A stretch of 64,000 bases of DNA, taken from assembly GCF_900188385.1 (NCBI RefSeq), contig NZ_FZOI01000013.1, forward strand, positions 62,001 to 126,000. The letters run 5' to 3'. Positions within the stretch are counted from its first letter, which is position 1. Every line of letters starts with the position of its first letter. Shown in pieces: positions 8,754-18,849 of this stretch. The notes below the pieces were generated by a model, which saw only the letters and a list, made by a program, of their open reading frames with translations, did not search any database and was not told where the DNA came from. The stretch comes from Azospirillum sp. RU38E (GTDB lineage: Bacteria; Pseudomonadota; Alphaproteobacteria; Azospirillales; Azospirillaceae). Position numbers and translations under genes: made by a program.

Positions 8754-10279
8754 TGCTGCCCGCCTTGCGCCCTGGTTCCCTTCCCTGGCTGCTGCGCCAC
8801 GAACTGCGCCTGTCGTTCCGTACCAAGCGGAATGGCCCCTGGATGATCGCCGGCTCCATCGTACTGCTGCTGATGCTGCATGGGGTTGGCATCATGTCCG
8901 CCTTTGGCTTCGCCAAGATGGACCTGCCAGCCCCCGTGCTGCATCTGATGCTGGGGGGCACCGGCCTGTTCACGATGGCGATGAATATCGCCATCGCCCT
9001 GCAATTGCTGGTGAACGGGCTCTATACGCGGGGGGATTACGATCTGCTGCTCTCCTCTCCCCTGTCGCCGCGCGTCATTCTGCCGGTGCGATTGATGGGA
9101 ACCTTGATCGCGCTCTCGGCCGGGGTTCTGATCTTTACCGCTCCCTTCATCAATGGCGGGGCGCTTATTGTCTCCTGGCGATGGCTGGTGGGCTATCTGA
9201 CCCTGCCCACCCTCAGCCTGATCACCCTGTCCTTTTCCTTCCTGGTGCTGCTGGGTCTGGTGCGGGTGCTGGGGCCAAGACGGGCCCGAACGGTGGCCCA
9301 GGTGACCGCAGGCATTGTCGGTATCGGCGGGGCTCTGTCCTGGCAGCTGATGAACATGAAGGGGGGAGGCAGCGGAGAGCGTACCCGCGCTGGCATGGAG
9401 ACAGCGTTGAAGCTGGCCGATACGCCGATTGCGCTGGCTGTGCGCTGGCTGGGCGCCGCCATGGCGGGGGAGCCAGGGCCCCTGGCCATCCTGCTGCTGG
9501 TCGGCATCGGTGGTTTCACCGCCATCTGCTGGTTCAGCGGCCCGGCCTTCCTGCGGCTGGCCGCCAGCACCGGGGCCACCGACGCCAGCCCAAGCCGCCA
9601 GAAAAACCGTCCGATGGGGTTGCGGGTGCGCGGCCGCACCTTGTCCGTCATGTTGAAGGAATGGCGGCTGATCTGGCGTGACCCGGCCTTGCTGACCCAG
9701 GTGCTGTCCATCGCGTTGATGATCGTCCCCATGGGCTTTTCCCTGCATGGCAAGACCATCACCACCATGGGGAACGCGCCGTTATACATGGGATGGCTGA
9801 TTGTTCCCCCCAGCCTGGGCCTGCTTGCCGGGGCCATGGTCTGGCTGGCCGTGGTGGCGGAGGATGCACCGGATCTGCTGGGCACCGCGCCGGTGCCCCG
9901 GATGCGGCTGCTGGGGGATCAGCTTCTGGCAGCCGGCCTGCCCTCCCTGGTCATTCTCAGCGCTGTCAGCCTTTACCTGCTGCCAGCCTATGGCATGGCG
10001 GCGGTCGGCATCTGGCTGACCGGGGTTCTGGCCATCCTGCTGTTCCTGCTGCTGGATATGCGCCAAGCCCCGGTGGAGGGGGGTCGTAAGGCGTTCCAGA
10101 AGCGCTATCAGGGCAATTATTTCATCCTGGTGGCGGAGCTGTTGCTGGCCTTCGCCCTCTATGGCGTGGCCAGCCTTGCTGTCTGGGGTAACCCGCTCTG
10201 GATCATCCCGACGCTGCTGCTGGCCATCGGGCTGGCCGCCGCCGCCTTGCTGACCCATACCAGCGGCACGAAAACATGA
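8753..10279 (+). CDS. ABC transporter permease
   Basis: A 508-residue integral membrane protein with about ten to twelve hydrophobic segments, for example IVLLLMLHGVGI, LLVGIGGFTAICWF and AILLFLLL. It lies immediately behind its ATPase. The LLLSSPLSPR motif after the second segment is typical of ABC-2 permeases that partner CcmA-like ATPases. The last codons run into the first hairpin of a structured repeat, which overlaps the stop codon. Confidence 0.87.
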   Translation: MLPALRPGSLPWLLRHELRLSFRTKRNGPWMIAGSIVLLLMLHGVGIMSAFGFAKMDLPAPVLHLMLGGTGLFTMAMNIAIALQLLVNGLYTRGDYDLLLSSPLSPRVILPVRLMGTLIALSAGVLIFTAPFINGGALIVSWRWLVGYLTLPTLSLITLSFSFLVLLGLVRVLGPRRARTVAQVTAGIVGIGGALSWQLMNMKGGGSGERTRAGMETALKLADTPIALAVRWLGAAMAGEPGPLAILLLVGIGGFTAICWFSGPAFLRLAASTGATDASPSRQKNRPMGLRVRGRTLSVMLKEWRLIWRDPALLTQVLSIALMIVPMGFSLHGKTITTMGNAPLYMGWLIVPPSLGLLAGAMVWLAVVAEDAPDLLGTAPVPRMRLLGDQLLAAGLPSLVILSAVSLYLLPAYGMAAVGIWLTGVLAILLFLLLDMRQAPVEGGRKAFQKRYQGNYFILVAELLLAFALYGVASLAVWGNPLWIIPTLLLAIGLAAAALLTHTSGTKT

Positions 10280-10402
10280 CCGAAGGTCACGCTTTCGTGC
10301 CCCTCAATCGCCGGCGCCAGCCTCCGCTGGCTTGGCTACGCCGCTACCAAGCGGCGCGGCGGCCGTCGCCGCTGTACAACGGTCATGAATGATGACCGTT
10401 GG
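10267..10402. repeat. Hairpin-cascade repeat, copy A
   Basis: Five consecutive hairpins. H1 is at 10267-10299 (CACGAAA/TTTCGTG with inner TGACC/GGTCA) and spans the permease stop codon. H2 is at 10316-10331 (GCCAGC/GCTGGC). H3 is at 10339-10356 (CGCCGC/GCGGCG). H4 is at 10357-10371 (CGGCG/CGCCG). H5 is at 10377-10401 (CAACGGTCA/TGACCGTTG). The linker CTTGGCTACGCCGC is shared with copy B at 27681, and related elements lie at 38734 and 56115. Confidence 0.75.
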
Positions 10403-10442
10403 TATAGCGCCTTACCCATCTGGGATAGCCGGCAAGGGCCGT

Positions 10443-10483
10443 AAAATAAAAGGCCGGGGCTTCAACGCCCCGGCCTTTTATTT
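10443..10483. terminator. Bidirectional terminator between convergent genes
   Basis: A stem GGCCGGGGC/GCCCCGGCC with a six-base loop is flanked by AAAATAAAA and TTTTATTT. It can therefore terminate both the ABC operon (+) and the glycosyltransferase gene (-). Confidence 0.88.
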
Positions 10484-10531
10484 GGCAATAGGATCAAGCA
10501 AACCGCTGATAAGCGGCCGCTGACAATGGTT

Positions 10532-11614
10532 TCAGCGAGCCTCGCCGCTGACGGCAGCCGGGGTCGGTGCCTGCACCAATGCGGTCCGAGCGATCACTGC
10601 ACGATACAGCATCAAGGTAAGGGCCAAAGTGACCATGAAACCGGCCGGGCCACCGACCAGTATGCCCAGCAAATTGGGTACGCCCACCATCAGCCAATAG
10701 ACGACAGCCGTGCGCACCGGCGACACCAGCCAGCGCAGCAGATAATGGTGCAGATGTTCCCGGTCAGCGGAAAACGGCGCGCGACCGGAACGGGTGCGCG
10801 AGATAATGAGGCGCAGGCAATCCAGCACAGGCAGCAGGAAAAGCCCCACCAGCTGCATGTTGGTCAGGGCACTATCCGGCTGGGCGACAATGGCCAAACC
10901 CAGCAAGCCGATCACGGCGGAGATGCCATAAGCCCCGCTGTCACCCAGGAAAATACGGCCCCGCATGTTGAAGCACAGGAACACCAGACCACCGAAGAAC
11001 AACAGCAGCGCAATCCACGCCAAGACCCCGGTTCCGGTGAAGAAGAAGAACAAGGCCCAGATCATGGCGGCGCCACTGGCCACACCATTGGCGCCATCGC
11101 TCATGTTGAAGGCGTATTGGAAGCCCACCAGACTGACGATGGTCAGCACGGCACCGACAACCGGCGCCATCGTAACCAGCGTTCCCTCACCGAAATTCAA
11201 GGTCTCGATCGCCAGATGCGGGGACAGGATCACCGCCAGGGAGAACATGACCAGCGAAACAGAGAGGCGGATCGCCGGGGGCAAATGCTCCCGGTCATCC
11301 ATCATACCCATGATGAACAGGACGGTGGCCGTAGGTACGATGACCCAGTGGGAGACCTCACCGGTCATGACGGAAAGGACAACGCCAATCAGCGCCGCCG
11401 GCAGCAGGATGGCCAGACCGCCGATCAGCGGAACGGCACCACGATGCAGTTTGCGGTACGTATCAGGCTTGTCCATCACCCCCAGCAGGGTTCCGATCCG
11501 GGGCGCCATCAGGCAGATCAGCGCAGACGCGGCGATCTGCAGAACAAGAGCTATCGCATAATTCAATTTGCCCACCTTTTGCGCGGGTTTTAGGAACGGG
11601 CCATCACCGACCAA
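10532..11614 (-). CDS. Undecaprenyl-phosphate sugar-1-phosphate transferase (WecA/MraY-like, GT4)
   Basis: A 360-residue polytopic membrane protein of the polyprenyl-phosphate N-acetylhexosamine-1-phosphate transferase family. The hallmark cytoplasmic motifs are present: MMDDRE (the Asp-Asp pair that binds Mg/UDP), FNMSDGANGVASG, RIFLGDSGAYG and a His-rich REHLHHYLLR. The family transfers a sugar phosphate from UDP-sugar to undecaprenyl phosphate, the first step of O-antigen, enterobacterial common antigen or exopolysaccharide synthesis. No other glycan genes are nearby. The start is uncertain: a TTG at 11614 is given, and a GTG about 14 codons in would also fit. Confidence 0.87.
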   Translation of the reverse strand: MVGDGPFLKPAQKVGKLNYAIALVLQIAASALICLMAPRIGTLLGVMDKPDTYRKLHRGAVPLIGGLAILLPAALIGVVLSVMTGEVSHWVIVPTATVLFIMGMMDDREHLPPAIRLSVSLVMFSLAVILSPHLAIETLNFGEGTLVTMAPVVGAVLTIVSLVGFQYAFNMSDGANGVASGAAMIWALFFFFTGTGVLAWIALLLFFGGLVFLCFNMRGRIFLGDSGAYGISAVIGLLGLAIVAQPDSALTNMQLVGLFLLPVLDCLRLIISRTRSGRAPFSADREHLHHYLLRWLVSPVRTAVVYWLMVGVPNLLGILVGGPAGFMVTLALTLMLYRAVIARTALVQAPTPAAVSGEAR

Positions 11615-12132
11615 ATAAACCCGTCATCCCCTGCGCATTTCAGGCGCAAGCAATGCCAAGCTCCCTGGTGGGAGAGCACCTTTGCCGTTTATCCGCGGTT
11701 CGCCCCTTCGTTCCGCAGTGCCGAAGCAATGTTGCTTTACCACAACCCACCGCCTCTGGTGAAGACATTAGCTCAAGCTTCGCCTGCGTCAAAAGCAGAG
11801 TTTCAAGAATACAACTTTCTAGGCAGGCCCCCCCGGTTGGGCAAGCTCCACGCTCTCTTTCGCTAAGAAGTCGTATGCAATTTCGGTAGGGAAGCCGCCA
11901 TTACCAACCCGGGTAACGACGTTTGGCATAATCCGAAATGCCGAAAATGAGAATTGCTATGATTTCCTATGAGGGCGGATGCGCAACTTTCGCAACGCAT
12001 CGCCCCGACACTATTGGACATCAGCGCAAAAAATCCTGCGCCGCAACATAAAGTGACGAATCAGTCCGCTTGGCACCTTTTTTGTCGCGCGAAAGTAACA
12101 CCCGATCCATCAGGTCCCCCTGCGTCTACAGA
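11615..12132. other. Intergenic region without a convincing gene
   Basis: About 520 bases, less GC-rich than the surroundings. It holds short frames on both strands without ribosome sites or recognisable products, and an inverted repeat (TTTGGCAT/ATGCCGAAA) at about 11921-11945. It presumably carries the promoter of the leftward sugar-phosphate transferase gene. I see no RNA gene. Confidence 0.5.
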
Positions 12133-12780
12133 TCAGGGGGCGGCCCGGATGCCCTCCAGGAAGATGCGCACGGCAACCTCGACATCACCCAACACCTCTT
12201 CCCGCGTCGGCGGATCGGGCATTTCAGCCGCCAACCGGAACATCGCATCCCCCCAAGCCATGCTGAAAAAGATGCGGGCATATCGTTCCGGGTCCGGAAT
12301 ATAATAGGCACCATCGCGGGAAATATCCGCCAGATAGGTGCCCAGCATCCGGTTCCCTTCCACGAAGCCCTGTTCATGGAAGACCTGCGTCAGATGGGGA
12401 AATTTCCGCCCCTCTGCCAGCACCACGCGGGTCAGCGCCAGATTGGCCGGCGATAACAGCACGTCAACCGAACGCACTGCCATTTCCCGCAGCACGTCCC
12501 CCGGCGGGCGGGAGCGCACGGCATCTGCCGAAAGCGGGGCCAATACCGCCTGACAGCATTCCACCAGCATGGCCTCCAGCAGCCCGTCCTTGCTGCCGAA
12601 CAGCTGATAGATGGTGGCGCGCGACCCGCCCGAGAGGGTGAGAATCTCGCTGAGGCTGGCCTTCTCATAGCCTTTCTGCAGAAAGACGATGCTGGCCGCA
12701 TCCAGAATCGCGCGTCGCCGCATCTCCCCACGGCTGGGACGACGCCCAGCCGTGGGGATGGCGGGTTTTATCCCGGTCAC
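12133..12780 (-). CDS. TetR/AcrR-family repressor of the efflux operon
   Basis: A 215-residue regulator. The N-terminal helix-turn-helix (AILDAASIVFLQKGYEKASL then GGSRATIYQLFGSKDGLL) is a typical TetR DNA-binding domain. The C-terminal half resembles the AefR/AcrR ligand domain. It overlaps the end of the outer-membrane factor gene by four bases, so it is the last gene of the efflux operon, not divergent from it. Cotranscription would give negative feedback. Candidate operator dyads lie upstream of the first gene of the operon, at 18620-18637 and 18718-18742. Confidence 0.9.
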   Translation of the reverse strand: MTGIKPAIPTAGRRPSRGEMRRRAILDAASIVFLQKGYEKASLSEILTLSGGSRATIYQLFGSKDGLLEAMLVECCQAVLAPLSADAVRSRPPGDVLREMAVRSVDVLLSPANLALTRVVLAEGRKFPHLTQVFHEQGFVEGNRMLGTYLADISRDGAYYIPDPERYARIFFSMAWGDAMFRLAAEMPDPPTREEVLGDVEVAVRIFLEGIRAAP

Positions 12781-14216
12781 GGTGTTGCGTCGACCGTGGC
12801 CGTTCCACCGGCCAGCGTGCCGCCCCCCAGCGCCTTATACAGCGTTACCAGATTGGACAGGCGCTGCAGTCGGACCGAGATCAGGTTCTGCTGGGCGGCA
12901 TAAAGCGCCCGCTGGCTGTCCAGCACGGTCAGGTAATCATCCACCCCGCGTTCATAGCGGGCCTTGGACAGGTTGAAGCTGCTCTGCGTTGCTGCCACCA
13001 GCCCTTCCTGTGCCCGCAACTGGTCCGTCAGCGTGCCCTGCGCCGCCAGCCCGTTGGCCACCTCCTGAAAGGCGGTGCGCACGGTCTGCCGATACTGGGC
13101 CACGGCAATGTCGCGGTTGGCCTTGGCCACGCCCAGATTGGCCTCGTTGGCGCCGAAGTCAAAAATTGGCAGCGTGGCAGACGGTGCCACGCTCCAAGCC
13201 TTCGTTCCGCTATCGAAAAGATTCGACAGGCTGCCCGAAACGGTACCAATGGAAGAGGTCAGCGAGATGCTGGGGAAGAAGGCGGCCCGCGCCGCGCCGA
13301 TATTGGCATTGGCGGAACGCAAAGAATATTCCGCCTGCAAAACGTCTGGGCGATGTACCAGCAGATCGGACGGCAGACCGCCCGGCAGGTCGGGCAGCAT
13401 ATAGGTGCCATCTTCGGCGGCCAGCGTCGCCTGCCCGGCATCCACCGGGCCGCCGACCAGCACGATCAGGGCGTTGATGTCCTGATCGACCTGCCGACGG
13501 TAAAGCGCCTGGTTGGCGCGCGCCGTCTCCAGCGTCGTCTGGGCCTGGCTCAGTTCCAACTGGGTGCGCACGCCCCGGTCGAAGCCGATCTTGATCAGGT
13601 CATAGCTTTCCTGCTGGGCCTTCAGCGTATCGTCCGTCAGCCGCAGCAAGGCCTTGTCGGACAGCAGGGTCAGCCAGGCATTGGCCACTTCCGCCACCAG
13701 CGAGAGCTGGGTGGAACGCTGCGCCTGTTCGGTGGCCAGGAAGCTCTGCAGGGCCGCATCGGACAGGTTGCGCACCCGGCCGAAGAAATCCAGCTCAAAC
13801 GCGGTAATGCCCAGATTGGCCTGATATTGCTCCGTCACCATGGACCGGCCAGTGGCGGAACTGGCGGCCGGCACGCCCTGACGGCTGGCCGAAACACCGG
13901 CATTCAGCTTCGGCAGCAGATCGGACCGGCTGATGCGGTACTGGGCCCGGGCCCGTTCCACATTCGCAACGGCTTCTTCCAGATTGGCATTATTGGCCAG
14001 CGCCCGCTCGATCAGGCCCTTCAGGGCCGGATCGCGGAAGAATTCCTGCCAGGCGATGGCAGCGGCCTGCTGGTCGGCCGCCATCACCGGGCCGGCAGAT
14101 GCCGGCCAGGCGCTGGCGACGCCGGTTTCCGGCCGCACCGTCTCCGGCGCCAGGCTGCACCCGGCCAGCCAGAGGGTCAAAGGCAGGGCAAGGACAAGTT
14201 TCGCATGGGTTCTCAT
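12777..14216 (-). CDS. RND efflux outer-membrane factor lipoprotein (OprM/AdeK type)
   Basis: A 479-residue TolC-superfamily channel. It begins with a lipoprotein signal (LTLWLAGCSLAPE, lipobox Cys20) and contains two repeats of the long coiled-coil barrel family, each with alanine- and glutamine-rich helices. It forms the outer-membrane exit duct for the RND pump encoded just upstream. The gap to the pump gene is four bases, and it overlaps the regulator by four. Confidence 0.93.
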   Translation of the reverse strand: MRTHAKLVLALPLTLWLAGCSLAPETVRPETGVASAWPASAGPVMAADQQAAAIAWQEFFRDPALKGLIERALANNANLEEAVANVERARAQYRISRSDLLPKLNAGVSASRQGVPAASSATGRSMVTEQYQANLGITAFELDFFGRVRNLSDAALQSFLATEQAQRSTQLSLVAEVANAWLTLLSDKALLRLTDDTLKAQQESYDLIKIGFDRGVRTQLELSQAQTTLETARANQALYRRQVDQDINALIVLVGGPVDAGQATLAAEDGTYMLPDLPGGLPSDLLVHRPDVLQAEYSLRSANANIGAARAAFFPSISLTSSIGTVSGSLSNLFDSGTKAWSVAPSATLPIFDFGANEANLGVAKANRDIAVAQYRQTVRTAFQEVANGLAAQGTLTDQLRAQEGLVAATQSSFNLSKARYERGVDDYLTVLDSQRALYAAQQNLISVRLQRLSNLVTLYKALGGGTLAGGTATVDATP

Positions 14217-14220
14217 CGGA

Positions 14221-17200
14221 TCAGCCCTCCCGGTTGGCGGCGTTTTCCTGCCGCTTCGACCGGTTCAAACGAAGCACCAGCTTCTCCACCACCACAAAGA
14301 AGATGGGCACAAAGAAGACGGCCAGCAGGGTGGCGGAGATCATGCCGCCGACCACGCCGATACCGATGGCGTTCTGGCTGCCCGAGCCGGCACCAGACGC
14401 AATCGCCAGCGGCGTCACACCCAGCACGAAGGCCAGCGAGGTCATCAGGATCGGCCGCAGGCGCTGACGCGCCGCCTCCAGCGTGGCGGGGATCAGGTCC
14501 ATCCCCTTCTCATAATATTCCTTGGCGAACTCCACGATCAGGATCGCATTCTTCGCCGACAGGCCGATGGTGGTGAGCAGGCCGACCTGGAAATAGATGT
14601 CATTGGGCAGGCCGGTCAGGGTGGCGGCAATCACCGCCCCCAGCACGCCCAGCGGCACCACCAGCAACACCGACACCGGGATGGCCCAGCTTTCATACAG
14701 GGCCGCCAGACAGAGGAAGACGACCAGCAGCGAAATGGCATAGAGCGCCGGGGCCTGGGAGCCAGAAAGACGTTCCTCGTAAGACAGGCCCGTCCAGGCC
14801 AGCCCGATGCCCGGCGGCAGCTTGGCAACAATCTCCTCCACCGCCGCCATGGCAGCACCGGAGGAATAGCCGCGCGCCGGTTCACCCTGGATATTCATCG
14901 CCGAACTGCCCTGGAACCGTTCCAGACGCACCGGGCCATGGATCCATTCAGCCTTGGCGAAGGCGGAGAAGGGCACCATCTGGCCGGCCGCATTGCGGAC
15001 ATGCAACAGATTGATGTCCTGCGGCAACATACGGAACTGGGCCTCGGCCTGCAGATAGACGCGCTTCACACGGCCGCGATCAACGAAATCATCGATATAG
15101 GCCGAACCCCACATATTGCTGAGCGTGCTGTTGACATCGGCGAGGTTGAGCCCCAGGGCCGCCGCCTTCACCTTGTCGATATCCACCTTCAGCTGGGCCG
15201 CATCTTCCATGCCGTTGGGGCGGACATTGGCCAATGCCGGGTTCTGCGCGGCCATGCCCAGGAACATGTTGCGGGCTTCCAGCAGCTTGGCATGGCCAAC
15301 CCCGCCTTTGTCCAGCAGCTGCAGATCAAAGCCGGTGGCATTGCCCAGTTCCAGCACGGCCGGCGGCGTGAAGGCAAAGGCCATGGCATCCTTGATGGTC
15401 ATCATGAAGGCGCCCATGGCGCGCATGGCGATGGCCTGGGCTCGGCCCTCCTTATTCCCACGTTCCTTCCAGTCCTTCAGATTGACGAACACCATGGCGG
15501 TATTCTGCCCCTGACCGGAGAAGGAGAAGCCGGCGATGGAGAAGACGCCGTTAATATATTTGCCTTCCTGACCGATCAGGTAATCCTCCACCTTCTTCAC
15601 CGCTTCCAGGGTGCGTTCCTGGGTGGAGCCGGACGGGGTCATCACCTGGGCAAAGATGATGCCCTGGTCTTCTTCCGGCAGGAAGGAGCTGGGCAGGCGG
15701 GCAAACAGCACCGCCAGGCCGCCGACAATGGCGGCAAACAGCAACAGATAGCGCGCCGGCCGGTTCACCAGCCGGTCGGTGACCGAGACATAGCGGCGGT
15801 TGCTGCGGTCAAAGGTGCGGTTGAACCAGCCGAAGAAGCCTTTACGCTCGTGATGCGCCTGGCTTTTCAGGATGGTGGCGCACAGCGCCGGGGTCAACAC
15901 AATAGCCACCATCACCGACAGCGCCATGGCCGAAACGATGGTGATGGAAAACTGGCGATAGATCACGCCGGTGGAGCCGGGGAAGAAGGCCATCGGCACG
16001 AACACGGCCGACAGCACCATGGCAATACCCACCAGGGCGCCGGTGATCTGTTCCATGGATTTGCGCGTGGCTTCGCGGGCGGAAAGCCCCTCTTCCGCCA
16101 TCACGCGTTCGACATTTTCCACCACGACGATGGCATCATCCACCAGCAGGCCAATGGCCAGCACCACGCCGAACAGGGTGAGGGTGTTGATGGTAAAACC
16201 AAACGCCGCCAAAATGCCGAACGTGCCCAACAGCACCACCGGCACCGCGATGGTGGGGATGATGGTGGCACGGAAGCTCTGCAGGAACAGGTACATCACC
16301 AGGAAGACCAGCACCACGGCTTCGCCCAGCGTCTTCACCACCTCATGGATGGAAAGCTTGACGAAGGGCGTCGTCTCGAACGGATAGGCCACATCCACCC
16401 CGGCCGGGAAGGACGGGCGCAGCGCTTCGATCTCTGCCTTCACCGCCTCGGCCGTGCCCAGCGCATTGGCACCGGTGGCGAGGTTGATGGCCAGACCGGC
16501 GGCGGGCATCCGGTTATAGCGGGAGATGAAATCCGCGCTTTCCGCCCCCAGTTCCACATGCGCCACATCGCGCAGGCGGACGGTAGAACCATCCGTATTG
16601 GTGCGCACCAGGATGGCCCCAAATTCCTCCGGCGTCTGCAGGCGGGTCTGGGCGGTGATGGTGGCGTTCAGCTGCTGGCCCTTGGGCGAGGGCGTACCGC
16701 CGATCTGACCGGCCGAGACCTGGGCATTCTGCGCCTTGATGGCGGCAGAAACCTCAGCCACGGTCAGGCCATAGCTGGTCATCTTGTTCGGGTCCAGCCA
16801 GATGCGCATGGCATAGGACGAACCGAACACCTGGATGCTGCCCACGCCATTGACGCGGCTGATCGGATCCTGGATGCGCGAGGCAACAAAGTCACCGATA
16901 TCAGCATCGTTCAGCCGCCCGTCGGTGGAGACGAACGCCGCCACCATCAGGAAGCTGGCCGAGGATTTGGCCACCACCACGCCGCGCTGCTGCACTTCCG
17001 ACGGCAGGCTGGCCAGCGCCGGCTGCACCTTGTTCTGCACCTGCACCTGGGCGATGTCGCCATTGGTGCCGGCATTGAAGGTCAGGTTGATGGAAACAGC
17101 GCCGGAGCTGTCGCTGGTGGAGGAGATGTAACGCAGATTATCGATGCCCTTCAGGTTCTGTTCGATAACCTGGGTCACCGTGCGTTCCAGCGTCTCCGCC

Positions 17201-17358
17201 GAAGCACCGGGGTAGGAGGTGGTAACCGAAATGGTCACCGGCGCAATGGCCGGATATTGTTCGATCGGCAGGCGCAGGATGGAAATCGCGCCCGCCAGCA
17301 TGACGATGATGGCGAGCACCCAGGCGAAGACCGGGCGATCAATGAAGAATTTTGCCAT
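14221..17358 (-). CDS. RND multidrug efflux pump, inner-membrane subunit (AcrB/MexB type)
   Basis: A 1045-residue HAE1-family transporter, full length. The paired transmembrane aspartates needed for proton coupling are exactly at Asp407 and Asp408 ([18 protein letters not shown]). The N-terminus [17 protein letters not shown] is the usual first membrane helix. The porter domain residues [10 protein letters not shown] and the C-terminal [17 protein letters not shown] are typical. It acts as a trimer in the inner membrane, taking drugs or other amphiphiles from the periplasm. It is the second gene of the operon. Confidence 0.96.
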   Translation of the reverse strand: MAKFFIDRPVFAWVLAIIVMLAGAISILRLPIEQYPAIAPVTISVTTSYPGASAETLERTVTQVIEQNLKGIDNLRYISSTSDSSGAVSINLTFNAGTNGDIAQVQVQNKVQPALASLPSEVQQRGVVVAKSSASFLMVAAFVSTDGRLNDADIGDFVASRIQDPISRVNGVGSIQVFGSSYAMRIWLDPNKMTSYGLTVAEVSAAIKAQNAQVSAGQIGGTPSPKGQQLNATITAQTRLQTPEEFGAILVRTNTDGSTVRLRDVAHVELGAESADFISRYNRMPAAGLAINLATGANALGTAEAVKAEIEALRPSFPAGVDVAYPFETTPFVKLSIHEVVKTLGEAVVLVFLVMYLFLQSFRATIIPTIAVPVVLLGTFGILAAFGFTINTLTLFGVVLAIGLLVDDAIVVVENVERVMAEEGLSAREATRKSMEQITGALVGIAMVLSAVFVPMAFFPGSTGVIYRQFSITIVSAMALSVMVAIVLTPALCATILKSQAHHERKGFFGWFNRTFDRSNRRYVSVTDRLVNRPARYLLLFAAIVGGLAVLFARLPSSFLPEEDQGIIFAQVMTPSGSTQERTLEAVKKVEDYLIGQEGKYINGVFSIAGFSFSGQGQNTAMVFVNLKDWKERGNKEGRAQAIAMRAMGAFMMTIKDAMAFAFTPPAVLELGNATGFDLQLLDKGGVGHAKLLEARNMFLGMAAQNPALANVRPNGMEDAAQLKVDIDKVKAAALGLNLADVNSTLSNMWGSAYIDDFVDRGRVKRVYLQAEAQFRMLPQDINLLHVRNAAGQMVPFSAFAKAEWIHGPVRLERFQGSSAMNIQGEPARGYSSGAAMAAVEEIVAKLPPGIGLAWTGLSYEERLSGSQAPALYAISLLVVFLCLAALYESWAIPVSVLLVVPLGVLGAVIAATLTGLPNDIYFQVGLLTTIGLSAKNAILIVEFAKEYYEKGMDLIPATLEAARQRLRPILMTSLAFVLGVTPLAIASGAGSGSQNAIGIGVVGGMISATLLAVFFVPIFFVVVEKLVLRLNRSKRQENAANREG

Positions 17359-17373
17359 GATGCGGCGCTCCGA

Positions 17374-18561
17374 TCAGTGGGCCTGGCCCTGGGGTGCGGC
17401 ACCGGCGGCAGGGGCGGCCGGCTTCTGGCCGGCCGGTACGGGCTTCACTTCAGCACCGGGGGCCGCCTTCATCACCCCTTCGGTGATGATGCGTTCATTG
17501 GCGGCCAGCCCCTTGGTCACCAGCCACTGGTCCCCAATGGCCTGCCGGGCCTCCACCGGGCGCATCTGCACCTTATTGTCTGCCCCGACCACCATGGCGA
17601 TGGCGGCACCACCGGCAACGCGCTGGATGCCGACCTGCGGCGCCAGGATAGCGTCAGCCATCACGCCCTGTTCCACACGGGCACGCACGAACATGCCGGG
17701 CAGCAGTTCCTGGCGCGGGTTGGGGAAGGTGGCGCGCAGGGTCACCATGCCGGTCGTCTGATCGACGGTGACTTCATAGAAATCCAGCGTGCCGGCCTCG
17801 GCATATTCGCTGCCATCGGGCATCAGCAGGGTGACCCGCAGCTTGCCGCCTTCCGGCATGGCAAGCTGGCCATTGGCGATCTGGCGGCGAAGCGCAGAAA
17901 TCTCTTCCGCCGACTGGGTCAGATCGACATAGACCTTGGACAGGTCGGTGATGTTGGTCAGCATGTCGGCCTGACCGGCGGTGACCAGGGCCCCCTCGGT
18001 AAAGCGCGACCGACCGATGCGGCCGGAAATCGGGGCATTCACTTCCGTGTAGCCAAGATTGATGCGCGCCGTCTCCAGCGCTGCCTTGGCAGAGGCGACG
18101 GCCGCTTCCTGCTGGCCCAGCGTGGCGACGACATCATCATAATCCTGCTGGCTGACGCCGCGCACCCGCACCAGCTCGCGGTAACGCTCTGCCTTGGCGC
18201 GGGTGGCGACCACCTGGGCCTGGGCACTTTTCAGATTGGCCTCAGCCTCAGCCGCCGCCGCCTTATAGGTGGCCGGATCGATCTGATAGAGCGGCTGGCC
18301 GGCCTGGACAGTGCTGCCCTCTTCAAACAGGCGCTTCTTGATGATGCCGCCGACCTGCGGCCGCACCTCCGACACCTGGAAGGCGGTGATGCGGCCGGTC
18401 AGTTCCGTGGTCAGCGTATAGGGTTTGGCCGACAGGGTGACCACCCCCACTTCCGCTGGTCCCATCGGACCCATGGTGTGCTGTTCCTTGCCGCAGGCGG
18501 TCAGTAACAGCAGGACGCTACCGAGCGCGAGCGGCCCTTTGAGACGGGAGAGGGTGGGCAT
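17374..18561 (-). CDS. RND efflux periplasmic adaptor (membrane fusion protein)
   Basis: A 395-residue adaptor and the first gene of the four-gene efflux operon. It has a lipoprotein signal (LLLLTACGKEQ). The barrel-sandwich half-motifs EVRPQVGGIIKKRLFEEG and NAPISGRIGRS flank an alpha-helical hairpin (about residues 100-165). A beta-barrel and membrane-proximal domain follow. The C-terminal 30 residues are Ala/Pro-rich and likely disordered. It links the pump to the outer-membrane factor. Confidence 0.95.
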   Translation of the reverse strand: MPTLSRLKGPLALGSVLLLLTACGKEQHTMGPMGPAEVGVVTLSAKPYTLTTELTGRITAFQVSEVRPQVGGIIKKRLFEEGSTVQAGQPLYQIDPATYKAAAAEAEANLKSAQAQVVATRAKAERYRELVRVRGVSQQDYDDVVATLGQQEAAVASAKAALETARINLGYTEVNAPISGRIGRSRFTEGALVTAGQADMLTNITDLSKVYVDLTQSAEEISALRRQIANGQLAMPEGGKLRVTLLMPDGSEYAEAGTLDFYEVTVDQTTGMVTLRATFPNPRQELLPGMFVRARVEQGVMADAILAPQVGIQRVAGGAAIAMVVGADNKVQMRPVEARQAIGDQWLVTKGLAANERIITEGVMKAAPGAEVKPVPAGQKPAAPAAGAAPQGQAH

Positions 18562-18608
18562 GGTGCAGTGATCCCCAGTGATCGGTCGTTCCCCGCGCCG
18601 GACGCGCG

Positions 18609-18637
18609 GTTGTCAAATTACATCCGATGGCGGATGT
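18609..18637. promoter_or_regulatory. Dyad operator candidate upstream of the efflux operon
   Basis: A perfect 7-bp inverted repeat with four-base spacer (ACATCCG-ATGG-CGGATGT, 18620-18637) lies about 60 bases upstream of the adaptor gene. A TTGTCA at 18610 and ATGTAT about 18 bases later would form a rightward promoter overlapping the dyad. It could be bound by the operon's own TetR protein, but this is inference. Confidence 0.5.
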
Positions 18638-18717
18638 ATCATGCATCCGGCAACACAGGTAGATTTCTTTGCGTCGCCGGCCCTATCACCATGGCGATAG
18701 GCCGGGCGGAAAGATAC

Positions 18718-18742
18718 TGTACTGACGGGTACATTTCTGTAC
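18718..18742. promoter_or_regulatory. Triple GTAC half-site array
   Basis: Two overlapping inverted repeats share one arm: TGTAC-N6-GTACA (18718-18733) and GTACA-N4-TGTAC (18729-18742). The three half-sites are spaced about one helical turn apart, as at operators where two TetR dimers bind side by side. The site lies between the efflux operon and a rightward terminator at 18766. Confidence 0.45.
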
Positions 18743-18765
18743 TGGCACTTATGGGTTCAAATGCA

Positions 18766-18806
18766 AACAGCCTCTGTGATCCGGCTCACAGAGGCTGTTG
18801 ATTTTT
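18766..18806 (+). terminator. Strong rightward terminator with no upstream gene on that strand
   Basis: A perfect 14-bp stem (AACAGCCTCTGTGA/TCACAGAGGCTGTT, six-base loop) is followed by GATTTTT. No rightward coding gene precedes it. It would end a transcript of roughly 150-180 nt starting near the dyad at 18620, or it is a leftover. Confidence 0.7.
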
Positions 18807-18849
18807 AACGCGCTGCACAATTCCGTTTTAAAACAAACGCTTGATGCCC

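Noticed and set aside
11653-12120. Short frames in the 520-base gap before the TetR gene, including a 36-codon minus-strand frame near 11929
   Set aside because: No ribosome site, no composition or family support, and no neighbouring context.
13933-18507. A 1524-codon open frame on the plus strand
   Set aside because: It is antisense to the complete RND efflux operon, has His/Gln/Gly-rich composition typical of a mirrored frame in GC-rich DNA, and shows no recognisable domain.
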